Assembly (NCBI RefSeq): GCF_902506415.1
Contig: NZ_LR733275.1
Coordinates: 631,651-695,650, forward strand
Length of the DNA: 64,000 nucleotides
Source: Massilia sp. 9I
GTDB taxonomy: Bacteria > Pseudomonadota > Gammaproteobacteria > Burkholderiales > Burkholderiaceae_D
Direction of reading: 5' to 3'
The position numbers and the translations under genes are program-made. Positions within the stretch are counted from its first letter, which is position 1; each line of letters starts with the position of its first letter. The notes beneath the pieces were generated by a model. It searched no databases, was not told the origin of the DNA, and saw nothing but the letters and a program-made list of their open reading frames with translations. Shown here piece by piece: positions 54,156 to 64,000 of the stretch.

Positions 54156-55277
54156 TCAGCCTCGCACGCTCGCGCTTGTCAGCGCTCGCTTGAGCGCCGC
54201 GATGAAGGCCGCATTCTCTTCCGGCAGGCCGATCGAGATGCGCAGCCACTGGTGCAGGCCGTAGTTGCCGACCGGGCGCACGATCACGCCCTGCTTGAGC
54301 AGCGCCAGGTTGACGCGCGCGCCGGCCTGGTCATCATCGCCGACTTTCACCAGCACGAAGTTGCCGAACGAGGGCACATACTCCAGGCCCAGTTCGTCGA
54401 AGGCGGCGGTCAGCTGCTTGTAGCCTTCCGCGTTGTTCTGCGCGCCCTTCTCCAGGAAGGCCTTGTCGTTCAGCGCGGCGATCGCGGCGGCCTGCGCCAG
54501 CGAATTGACGTTGAAGGGCTGGCGGATGCGGTTCATCAGGTCGGTCACCGCCGGCTGGGCGATAGCGAAGCCTACGCGCAGGCCGGCCAGGCCGTAGGCC
54601 TTGGAGAAGGTGCGCGAGACGATCAGGTTCGGGTACTTGCGCACCCACTGGCTCGATTCGAACTGGTGTTCCGGCGCCAGGTATTCGTTGTAGGCCTCGT
54701 CCAGCACGACGACCACATTCGACGGCAGCTTCTGCAGGAAGGCCTCGATCTGCGCGGCCGGGAAGAAGGTGCCGGTCGGGTTGTTCGGGTTGGCGACGTA
54801 GACCAGGCGGGTGTCGCTCTGAATGGCGGCGGCCATGGCGTCGAGGTCGTGGCCGTAATCCTTGGCCGGGACCACGATGGCGCGGCCACCCACGCCCTGG
54901 GTAGCGAGCGCGTACACGGCGAACGAGTACTGCGAGTACACCACGGACTCACCCTTCTGCACGAAGGCGTGCGCGGCGATTTCCAGGATGTCGTTGCTGC
55001 CGTTGCCCAGCGTGATCCAGTCGGCCGGCACATCGTAGCGGTTAGATAACGCCGCCTTCAGCTCGAAGCCGTTGGCGTCCGGGTAGCGACCCAGGTCGGC
55101 GGCGGCCTGCGCCATCGCGGCGCGGCTCGATTCCGGCACGCCGAAGGGGTTTTCGTTGGACGCCAGCTTGACGATCTTGGCTTCGTCGAGGCCGAACTCG
55201 CGGGCGACTTCAGCGATGGGTTTGCCGGCCTGGTAAGGGGCGATGGCGCGGACGTAATCTGGACCGAATTGCGACAT
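54156..55277 (-). CDS. hisC: Histidinol-phosphate / aromatic aminotransferase
   Basis: A 373-residue fold-type I aminotransferase of the HisC family: LASNENPFG, YVANPNNPTGT, VVLDEAYNEY, and the PLP lysine in SRTFSKAYGLAGLRVG. Lying between pheA and tyrA, it probably transaminates phenylpyruvate and hydroxyphenylpyruvate (a HisC2-type role) as well as, or instead of, histidinol phosphate. The ATG at 55277 is chosen by the family N-terminus MSQFGPDYVRAIAPYQAG. Confidence 0.93.
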   Translation of the reverse strand: MSQFGPDYVRAIAPYQAGKPIAEVAREFGLDEAKIVKLASNENPFGVPESSRAAMAQAAADLGRYPDANGFELKAALSNRYDVPADWITLGNGSNDILEIAAHAFVQKGESVVYSQYSFAVYALATQGVGGRAIVVPAKDYGHDLDAMAAAIQSDTRLVYVANPNNPTGTFFPAAQIEAFLQKLPSNVVVVLDEAYNEYLAPEHQFESSQWVRKYPNLIVSRTFSKAYGLAGLRVGFAIAQPAVTDLMNRIRQPFNVNSLAQAAAIAALNDKAFLEKGAQNNAEGYKQLTAAFDELGLEYVPSFGNFVLVKVGDDDQAGARVNLALLKQGVIVRPVGNYGLHQWLRISIGLPEENAAFIAALKRALTSASVRG

Positions 55278-55302
55278 AAGTATTCTCGAATAAAAGTGGA
55301 AA

Positions 55303-56373
55303 TCAGAGGCTCTGCGGATAGGAGCCCAGCACCTTGAAGAAGGCGGCGTTGTCCTTGAGCTCACCGAGGGCGCGGGCGACGGCGGGATCAACCACATGGC
55401 CTTCGATGTCGACGTAGAAGTAATACTCCCAGGTGCCGATACGCGCCGGGCGCGACTCGAAGCGGGTCATCGACACGCCGTGCTTGGCAAGCGGCGCCAG
55501 CAGGTTGTAGACCGCGCCCGCCTTGTTCGGCACGGCCAGCACGATCGAGGTGTGGTCACGGCCCGAGGGGCCGGTCTCCAGGCTGCCGATCACGGCGAAG
55601 CGGGTGCGGTTGTGCGGGTCGTCCTGGATGTGGGCCTGCACCACGCCGAGCTGGTACTGCTCGCCTGCCATCTCACTGGCAATCGCGGCAACGCTTGGGT
55701 CCTGGCTGGCCAGGATCGCCGCTTCCGCGTTGGACGCCACGGCGCGGCGCTCGATGCCCGGATGGTGCAGGTTGAGCCAGACCTGGCACTGGGCCAGCGC
55801 CTGCGAATGCGCGCACACGACGGTCACGCCATCCATGCTGCCGGTCTTGGTCATCAAACTGTGGTGGACCGGGATCGAGATCTCGCCGCTGATGACGGTG
55901 GTGGTGGCCAGCATCAGGTCGAGGGTGCGGTTGATCGCACCTTCGGACGAATTCTCGACCGGGACCACGCCGAAATCCGCGGTGCCGGCCTCGGTGGCGC
56001 GGAACACCTCGTCGATCGAGACGCAGGGCAGCGTCTCGATGGCGGTGCCGAACTGCTGGTACACGGCCTGCTCGCTGAAGGTGCCGGACGGGCCGAGATA
56101 GGCCACCGTGACACGCTTTTCCAGCGCGCGGCAGGAGGACATGATCTCGCGGAAGATGGTCTGGACGTCGCGGTCCTTGAGCGGACCAGGATTGCGTTCG
56201 GCCACGCCGCGCAGCACCTGGGCTTCGCGTTCGGGACGGAACACCGGGGCGTTGGTTTCGGCCTTCACGTGGCCGACTTCCTGGGCGATCTTGCCGCGAC
56301 GGCTCAGGAGCTCGAGGATTTGCGCGTCGATCGCATCGATCTGCTCGCGCAGGGGAGTAAGTTTGTCTGTCAT
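55303..56373 (-). CDS. pheA: Bifunctional chorismate mutase / prephenate dehydratase (P-protein)
   Basis: A 356-residue enzyme. Residues 1-85 are an AroQ chorismate mutase (LREQIDAIDAQILELLSRRGK). Residues about 95-270 are the dehydratase (VAYLGPSGTFSEQAVYQQFG; VVPVENSSEGAINRTLDL). The C-terminal ACT domain has FESRPARIGTWEYYFYVDIEGH, the Phe feedback site with the ESRP motif. Lies between serC and hisC in the amino-acid block. Confidence 0.96.
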   Translation of the reverse strand: MTDKLTPLREQIDAIDAQILELLSRRGKIAQEVGHVKAETNAPVFRPEREAQVLRGVAERNPGPLKDRDVQTIFREIMSSCRALEKRVTVAYLGPSGTFSEQAVYQQFGTAIETLPCVSIDEVFRATEAGTADFGVVPVENSSEGAINRTLDLMLATTTVISGEISIPVHHSLMTKTGSMDGVTVVCAHSQALAQCQVWLNLHHPGIERRAVASNAEAAILASQDPSVAAIASEMAGEQYQLGVVQAHIQDDPHNRTRFAVIGSLETGPSGRDHTSIVLAVPNKAGAVYNLLAPLAKHGVSMTRFESRPARIGTWEYYFYVDIEGHVVDPAVARALGELKDNAAFFKVLGSYPQSL

Positions 56374-56435
56374 CGTTCGGTCGTATTATTTGCGGACGGA
56401 CCGCCGCACGGGCGGTTGATCCGCCCGCATGCGGA

Positions 56436-57527
56436 TCAGCGTCCCGCGAATTCGTTCAAATAATCGACGAGGGCCTGCACACCCTCGAGCGGCATCGCGT
56501 TGTAGATCGATGCCCGCATGCCGCCGACGGACTTGTGGCCCTTCAGTTGCAGCAGCCCGCGCTCTTTGGCGCCGGCCAGGAATTTGTCGTTCAGGGATTC
56601 GTCGCGCAGGAAGAACGGTACGTTCATGCGCGAGCGGAATTCGTGCGAGACGCGGTTCTGGTAGAAGTCGTCTGCATCGAGCGCCTCATACAGCAGGCGC
56701 GCTTTTTCAATATTACGCTGTTCCATCGCCGCCACGCCACCCTGCTTTTTCAGGTGGGCGAACACCAGCCCGGCGATGTAGATCGCGTAGGTCGGCGGGG
56801 TGTTGAACATCGATTCGTGCTCGGCCACGGTCTTCCAGTGGAAGGCCGAAGGGCAGATCGGCAGCGCGTCGTCCAGCAGCTTGTCGCGCACGATCACCAG
56901 GGTGAGGCCGGCCGGGCCGATGTTCTTCTGGGCGCCGGCGAAGATCACGCCGTACTTCGACACGTCGATTTGCCGCGACAGGATGTGCGAGGACATGTCG
57001 GCCACCACCGGCACCTTCGGATCGATCTCAGGCACGAAGTTGTACTCGACGCCGTCGATGGTCTCGTTGGTGCAGATGTGCAGGTAGGCGGCGCCCGGGC
57101 TCAGGTTCCATGAGGCTTGCGGCGGCACGCCGGTGAAGCCGGTGGCTTCGCTGCTGGCGGCCACGTTGACGTGGGCGTAGCGCTTGGCTTCCTTGATCGA
57201 CTTGCCCGACCACGAACCCGTGTGGATGAAGTCGACCGTGGCCGGCTGGGCGCAGCAGCCGACCAGGTTCATCGGGATGATGGCGTTCATGCCCAGTCCC
57301 CCGCCCTGCATGAACAGGATCTTGTAATTCGGCGGGACCGCCAGCAGCTCGCGCAGGTCGGCTTCGGCCTGCTTGTAGATCGAGATGAATTCCGGACCGC
57401 GGTGGCTCATCTCCATGACCGACATGCCGCTGCCATGCCAGTCCAGCATTTCGCTGGCGGCCTGCTGCAGCACTTCTTTCGGGAGGACGGCCGGACCGGC
57501 CGAGAAATTGAAGATGGGCGTCGTCAT
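56436..57527 (-). CDS. serC: Phosphoserine aminotransferase
   Basis: A 363-residue PLP enzyme of serine and pyridoxal-phosphate synthesis. N-terminus [16 protein letters not shown], substrate region [12 protein letters not shown], and the PLP lysine in [21 protein letters not shown] is 6 bases before the ATG. It begins 13 bases after the DUF2059 gene and precedes pheA, the usual serC-aromatic superoperon. Confidence 0.96.
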   Translation of the reverse strand: MTTPIFNFSAGPAVLPKEVLQQAASEMLDWHGSGMSVMEMSHRGPEFISIYKQAEADLRELLAVPPNYKILFMQGGGLGMNAIIPMNLVGCCAQPATVDFIHTGSWSGKSIKEAKRYAHVNVAASSEATGFTGVPPQASWNLSPGAAYLHICTNETIDGVEYNFVPEIDPKVPVVADMSSHILSRQIDVSKYGVIFAGAQKNIGPAGLTLVIVRDKLLDDALPICPSAFHWKTVAEHESMFNTPPTYAIYIAGLVFAHLKKQGGVAAMEQRNIEKARLLYEALDADDFYQNRVSHEFRSRMNVPFFLRDESLNDKFLAGAKERGLLQLKGHKSVGGMRASIYNAMPLEGVQALVDYLNEFAGR

Positions 57528-57540
57528 GCGGTCCTTTCGC

Positions 57541-58089
57541 TTACTGTTTCTGAACTTCCTGCATCACATCCTGCATCAGCTTGCCGATGCGCGGATTCAT
57601 GACGCGCTGGCCGATCGCCATGCTTTCGCCTGCCAGTTTCGGCATCAGGGTCATCATCTTGCGGCCGACCGGGCTCTGATAGAAAGCGGTCAGGGTCTTG
57701 ATCTCGTCGACCGTGTAGTTGTTCGCATACAGGGGCACCATCTCGGCGATCATCTCGTCGATCAAGGCGGGGTCACTGAACACTTTGCCGACCGCCTGAG
57801 CCATGCCGGGCAGCTTGGCCTCGAACTTCTGGATGGCTTCCTTCTTCTGGGCTGCGTTGAGCGAGGCGTCGGCTTCGATCATGGCGCCGATCTGCTGGCG
57901 CATCATGCCCGGCAGCGACTTCTGCATTTCCGCGTACATGAGGACCATGCTCTTGCGGATTTCCATCGCATCGATCATCGCCTTCGCGGCGGCGGTGGTT
58001 TGTGGACTGGCGCTCGGGGCGGTCTGGGCAAAGGCCGGCGTCGCTGCGAATGCTGCGGCAGTTGCCAGGGACAGAACGAATTTTTTCAT
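57541..58089 (-). CDS. DUF2059-family exported protein
   Basis: A 182-residue protein with a signal peptide ([13 protein letters not shown]) and an all-helical DUF2059 domain ending [20 protein letters not shown]. Function unknown. It lies between gyrA and serC in the same orientation, but the gyrA terminator at 58111 separates it from gyrA, so the downstream block needs a promoter in the short gap (58090-58110) or read-through. Confidence 0.88.
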   Translation of the reverse strand: MKKFVLSLATAAAFAATPAFAQTAPSASPQTTAAAKAMIDAMEIRKSMVLMYAEMQKSLPGMMRQQIGAMIEADASLNAAQKKEAIQKFEAKLPGMAQAVGKVFSDPALIDEMIAEMVPLYANNYTVDEIKTLTAFYQSPVGRKMMTLMPKLAGESMAIGQRVMNPRIGKLMQDVMQEVQKQ

Positions 58090-58110
58090 GATGCCGTCAA
58101 ACAGGTGAAA

Positions 58111-58136
58111 AAAAATGGGCCGCGCAAGCGCGGCCC
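58111..58136 (-). terminator. Terminator after gyrA
   Basis: Minus strand: GGGCCGCG, loop CTTG, CGCGGCCC followed by eight T. It starts 13 bases after the gyrA stop. Confidence 0.9.
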
Positions 58137-58148
58137 GTCGGGAGGCTG

Positions 58149-60764
<2,616 letters not shown>

Positions 60765-61112
60765 TGGGCGGGTCGACTGCTTTCAGGCTAATGGTTATTG
60801 ATTGCAACGGACGATTCTACCATGCCCACCTTAGCGGCAGCACAATTCCTCTTTTAGTGGCGGACGCTTCCAAAGTTGTCGATGCCGGCCCCGTCCGCTT
60901 GCCCAAATGTTGCAACAAAACAACGCAACAAAAATATGCATCAGGTTTGATTTAGGTGCAGTCGTGCGTTTTTGGTGCATGTGGCAAAATGGACAGGAAA
61001 TTAATTGTTTGTTTCACAATGCGAAACTAGGCCCTTCCCTGGACGTGTTAGTATCTTGACCATAACGCCCCGCTGAGTTTCGCAAGGCATTTACCCGAAA
61101 GGAAAAAAGAAT
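60765..61112. other. Divergent intergenic region (gyrA / ompA)
   Basis: No gene seen. It holds short A/C-rich direct repeats (CAACAAAAC, GCAACAAAAA near 60911-60934) and a leader of about 60 bases before the OmpA gene. GAAAGGAAAA at 61098-61107 is its ribosome binding site. Neither promoter can be fixed with confidence. Confidence 0.4.
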
Positions 61113-61829
61113 ATGAATAAACTGGCAACCCTCCTGCTCGCTGCTTCGGCTGCGATCGCCGGCAACGCATTTGCCCAGAGCGATGCGCCGTATGCGCCGC
61201 TGACCACCGACATCAAGGCGCGCACGCCGTACAGCGCCTACGTGCAGGACAGCCGCGGCGTGATCGCCCGCAATCCTTTCGGTCTGTGCTGGCGTACCGG
61301 CTATTGGACCCCGGCTGACGCGGTCCCAGGTTGCGACGCGCCGCTGTGCGTCCCGCCAGAGAAGCTGGAAAACGGCAAGTGCGTCGCTCCGCCGCCGCCA
61401 CCGGTCGTCGAGCCGGCTCCTGCCCCGGCTCCGGCGCCTGCCCCGGCCCCGGCTCCGGTCCCGACCTCGGAAAAAGTGTCCTACTCGGCTGACGCCTTCT
61501 TCGACTTCGACAAGGCCATCCTGAAGCCGGCGGGCAAAGCCTCGCTGGATGAGCTGGTCTCGAAGCTGGGCGACATGAACCTGGAAGTCATCATCGCCGT
61601 CGGCCACACCGACTCGATCGGCACCGATGCCTACAACCAGAAGCTGTCGATCCGCCGCGCCGAAGCCGTCAAGACCTACCTGAAGGGCAAGGGCGTGGAA
61701 GAAACCCGCATCTACACCGAAGGCAAGGGCGAGAAGCAGCCGGAAGCCGATAACAAGACCTCGGCTGGCCGCGCGAAGAACCGCCGCGTGGAAATCGAAG
61801 TCGTCGGTACCCGCACCGTCAACAAGTAA
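61113..61829 (+). CDS. OmpA-family protein with N-terminal cysteine region and Pro/Ala linker
   Basis: A 238-residue envelope protein. The signal peptide is MNKLATLLLAASAAIAGNAFAQ. A region of about 70 residues holds four cysteines (GLCWRTGYW, VPGCDAPLCVPP, GKCVAPP), with no beta-barrel. A linker of alternating Pro and Ala follows (about residues 95-115), then a C-terminal OmpA domain with the peptidoglycan-binding NQKLSIRRAEAVKTYL and NRRVEIEV. It probably tethers the outer membrane to the murein. Strong leader and terminator suggest high expression; single gene. Confidence 0.92.
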   Translation: MNKLATLLLAASAAIAGNAFAQSDAPYAPLTTDIKARTPYSAYVQDSRGVIARNPFGLCWRTGYWTPADAVPGCDAPLCVPPEKLENGKCVAPPPPPVVEPAPAPAPAPAPAPAPVPTSEKVSYSADAFFDFDKAILKPAGKASLDELVSKLGDMNLEVIIAVGHTDSIGTDAYNQKLSIRRAEAVKTYLKGKGVEETRIYTEGKGEKQPEADNKTSAGRAKNRRVEIEVVGTRTVNK

Positions 61830-61848
61830 TCCTGACGGATTGCTCATG

Positions 61849-61876
61849 AAACCCCGCCCTGGCGGGGTTTTTTTTC
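61849..61876 (+). terminator. Terminator after the OmpA-family gene
   Basis: AACCCCGCC, loop CT, GGCGGGGTT followed by a long T-run, 20 bases after the stop. Confidence 0.92.
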
Positions 61877-61964
61877 GTTTTTTCGGCAAAAACAGGGCGA
61901 CAAGGCCGTACATATTTCTGTGCGGCACTCCGTGAGCTTCATCATTTCCAGTATCATCCCGAGT

Positions 61965-62666
61965 ATGAATACGAATGCAGACCCATTAGAAATCCAGAAA
62001 TTCAGCGAGCTGGCCCACCGCTGGTGGGACCCGACCTCCGAATTCCGCCCGCTGCACGAAATCAACCCGCTGCGCCTCGAGTGGATCAATGCACGCGCCC
62101 CACTGCTGGGCAAGAACGTGATCGACATCGGCTGCGGCGGCGGCGTGCTGTCGGAAGCCATGGCGCGCAAGGGCGCCAAGGTCACCGGTATCGACCTGTC
62201 GAAGAAGGCGCTGAAGGTTGCCGACCTGCATAGCCTCGAATCGGGCGTGGAAGTGCGCTACAAGCACATCGCCGCCGAAGAGATGGCGGCTGCGGAACCG
62301 GGCCAGTTCGACGTGGTCACCTGCATGGAAATGCTCGAGCACGTTCCGGATCCGGCCTCGATCGTGCAGGCCGCCGCCACCCTGGTGAAGCCGGGCGGGC
62401 ACGTGTTCTTCTCGACGCTCAACCGCAACCCGAAGTCCTACCTGTTCGCCGTCATCGGCGCGGAATACATCCTGCGCATGCTGCCGCGCGGCACCCACGA
62501 CTACGGCAAGTTCATCACGCCGGCCGAACTGTCGCAATTTGCGCGTCTCGCTGGATTGCAGGTCGACGGCCTGAAGGGCCTGACTTACAATCCGCTGACC
62601 AAAATTTACTCGCTCAACAACGACACCGATGTGAACTACATGGTGGCGTGCAGCAAACCGCTCTGA
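61965..62666 (+). CDS. ubiG: Ubiquinone biosynthesis O-methyltransferase
   Basis: A 233-residue SAM-dependent methyltransferase: [20 protein letters not shown] (family N-terminus), SAM motif [17 protein letters not shown], and [10 protein letters not shown]. It carries out both O-methylations of the ubiquinone ring. The ATG at 61965 starts the conserved [13 protein letters not shown]; the upstream part of the frame is not conserved. Followed 13 bases later by gph. Confidence 0.95.
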   Translation: MNTNADPLEIQKFSELAHRWWDPTSEFRPLHEINPLRLEWINARAPLLGKNVIDIGCGGGVLSEAMARKGAKVTGIDLSKKALKVADLHSLESGVEVRYKHIAAEEMAAAEPGQFDVVTCMEMLEHVPDPASIVQAAATLVKPGGHVFFSTLNRNPKSYLFAVIGAEYILRMLPRGTHDYGKFITPAELSQFARLAGLQVDGLKGLTYNPLTKIYSLNNDTDVNYMVACSKPL

Positions 62667-62679
62667 TCTTTATCTTCCC

Positions 62680-63387
62680 ATGACCCTCCCGACCGTCCTG
62701 CCGGCACCGCGTGCCATCCTGTTCGACCTCGATGGCACCCTGGCCGACACCGCGCCCGACCTCGCGGCCGCCGTCAACTGGCTGCGTACCGAGCGCGGCC
62801 TGCCGCCGACCCCGTATTCGGTGCTGCGCCCGACCGCTTCCGCCGGCGCGCGCGGCATGATCGGCGCCGCCTTCGGCCTGGCGCCGGGCGACGAGGGTTA
62901 CGAAGAACTGCGCATGCAGTGGTTCGACCGGTACCAGGAAACCATGGCGGTGCACAGTTCGCTGTTCGGCGGCATCACCGAACTGTTGTATGGAATCGAA
63001 CAAGCGGGTATGGCCTGGGGCATCGTCACCAACAAACCGGCGCGCTTCACCGACCCGCTGATCCCGCAGATCGGCCTGTCGCATGCGGGTTGCGTCATTT
63101 CGGGCGACACCACCGGCTTCCCGAAGCCCCACCCTGCCCCGCTGCTGGAAGGCGCGCGCCGCCTGGGCGTGGATCCGACCCACTGCTGGTATGTGGGCGA
63201 CGACAAGCGCGACATCGAAGCCGGCCACGCCGCGGGCATGGTGACGGTGGCCTGCAACTGGGGCTACTGCGGCGCCATCGAACCCTCGACCTGGGGCGCC
63301 GATTTCTTGCTGGACACCCCGACTGACCTGCTGCAGACCCTGCGCACCGTGGTGGACACCGCACGCGCGACCGCATCCGCGGCCTGA
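62680..63387 (+). CDS. gph: Phosphoglycolate phosphatase
   Basis: A 235-residue HAD-family phosphatase: DxDxT motif in ILFDLDGTLADTAPDL, the motif II Thr in GIVTNKPARF, and the motif III/IV segment YVGDDKRDIEAGHAAGM. Removes 2-phosphoglycolate formed in DNA repair or oxygenation. Conserved ubiG-gph order. Confidence 0.92.
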   Translation: MTLPTVLPAPRAILFDLDGTLADTAPDLAAAVNWLRTERGLPPTPYSVLRPTASAGARGMIGAAFGLAPGDEGYEELRMQWFDRYQETMAVHSSLFGGITELLYGIEQAGMAWGIVTNKPARFTDPLIPQIGLSHAGCVISGDTTGFPKPHPAPLLEGARRLGVDPTHCWYVGDDKRDIEAGHAAGMVTVACNWGYCGAIEPSTWGADFLLDTPTDLLQTLRTVVDTARATASAA

Positions 63388-63403
63388 GTCCTTTCTTTCC
63401 TGC

Positions 63404-63425
63404 AGCGGACCCTCCTGGGTCCGCT
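63404..63425 (+). terminator. Inverted repeat after gph
   Basis: AGCGGACCC, loop TCCT, GGGTCCGCT, 17 bases after the gph stop. The following sequence is only moderately T-rich, so it is a probable rather than certain terminator. Confidence 0.55.
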
Positions 63426-63525
63426 TACATCTCCTTACGAGTGATACAGCCTCAGGGCTAGTTCTGGAAAGGGTGCGCCGGTAATCTACTCCCATACGAC
63501 AACACAACGTCTTTCGGAGAAAAAC

Positions 63526-64000
63526 ATGGAAACCATCGCACGCCAGAATCCCCTCACCTCCCGCATCCACCCGCTGATGGCCGCAGCCGCTGTGTCGGTC
63601 GTGATCGTCAGCCTGACCGGCGCCGCCGCCATCACCGGCCTGCTGCCGAGCTCGAAGAGCGCCAGCGAGGTCCCGGTCATGCCGCTGGCAGCCGCCTCGC
63701 CTTACGCCACCCAGCAGCCAGGCATGGTGCCGGTGACGAATGCACAAGGCCAGGTCGTGATGGTGCCGGCCTCCGCCTTGCAGGGCCAGATGGCTACGCC
63801 GCTGTCGGCCACCCCGGTGACGCCGCAGCTGGCAAGCCAGCTGGCAGCCGGTACCGCGCCGCAGATGGCGATGCCGGTGGCGCAGCCGATCGCCTACGCC
63901 CAAGCCGCGCCGCAACCGGCTCCGGTGGTGATCAAGGAAGTGATTCGTGAAAAGCCGGTGGTCAAGGTCGTCGAGAAGACCCGCGTGGTGCACGCAAGGG
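63526..64000 (+). CDS. Membrane-anchored, Ala/Pro/Gln-rich protein (3' truncated by window end)
   Basis: The frame is open from the ATG at 63526 to the end of the window (158 codons seen). CGGAGA precedes the ATG. One membrane helix (LMAAAAVSVVIVSLTGAAAITGLL) is followed by a low-complexity, probably periplasmic region rich in Ala, Pro, Gln and Val. Basic/hydrophobic repeats (KEVIREKPVVKVVEKTRVV) occur near the cut. A glycine-zipper or similar domain may follow beyond the window; I cannot tell. Confidence 0.65.
   Translation, partial: METIARQNPLTSRIHPLMAAAAVSVVIVSLTGAAAITGLLPSSKSASEVPVMPLAAASPYATQQPGMVPVTNAQGQVVMVPASALQGQMATPLSATPVTPQLASQLAAGTAPQMAMPVAQPIAYAQAAPQPAPVVIKEVIREKPVVKVVEKTRVVHAR

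Overview
The window is high-GC chromosomal DNA of a betaproteobacterium. Gene content and order (gyrA, a DUF2059 gene, serC, pheA, hisC, tyrA, aroA, cmk, rpsA, ihfB, lapA, lapB, heptose kinase and comEA in one leftward block, with ompA, ubiG and gph diverging from gyrA) fit Burkholderiales, most likely Oxalobacteraceae near Massilia. That placement is inference from synteny and composition, not a database result. I saw no rRNA, tRNA, CRISPR array, transposase or phage gene.

Layout. 1-9 kb is accessory metabolism: a truncated MocR-type regulator, a TonB-dependent receptor followed by an SGNH esterase behind two near-identical 25-bp operator-like repeats, a divergent LysR/D-malate dehydrogenase pair, and an S9 peptidase. 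9-16 kb holds a two-component system whose response regulator and kinase are separated by three antisense envelope genes (a lipoprotein with two PrcB-like repeats, MipA/OmpV, a secreted unknown). The kinase is followed by a tightly coupled LptA-like/ABM/GFA-like chain. 15.8-20.3 kb is dsbA with a coupled small membrane gene, then btuB-btuF under a cobalamin riboswitch that carries a 102-bp inverted-repeat insertion.

20.4-28 kb: an M1-type peptidase coupled to a membrane protein, a DODA-type dioxygenase, a YlqF/RbgA GTPase and a MASE4 hybrid histidine kinase. 27.9-32.2 kb is the most unusual part: a leftward four-gene unit with two tandem secreted alpha/beta-hydrolase-like paralogues, a membrane-anchored periplasmic protein overlapping the second one, and an orphan LanC-like cyclase-fold protein. 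32.3-38.5 kb: an HDAC-family deacetylase divergent from a MoxR-DUF58-transglutaminase-MltB operon. 38.9-45.4 kb: a small HTH protein behind an AT-rich leader, cysM, an M28 peptidase, DUF2200, a beta-lactamase-fold hydrolase and a chemotaxis receptor.

45.6-60.8 kb is core genome on the minus strand: competence DNA binding, LPS heptose kinase, LPS-assembly regulators LapA/LapB, IHF-beta, ribosomal protein S1, CMP kinase, the serine/aromatic amino-acid pathway and gyrase A. 61.1-64 kb on the plus strand is an OmpA-family protein, ubiquinone methyltransferase, phosphoglycolate phosphatase and a truncated membrane-anchored gene. Short palindromic repeats of at least two families lie between genes at 6.9, 24.4, 48.7-48.9 and 51.1-51.2 kb.
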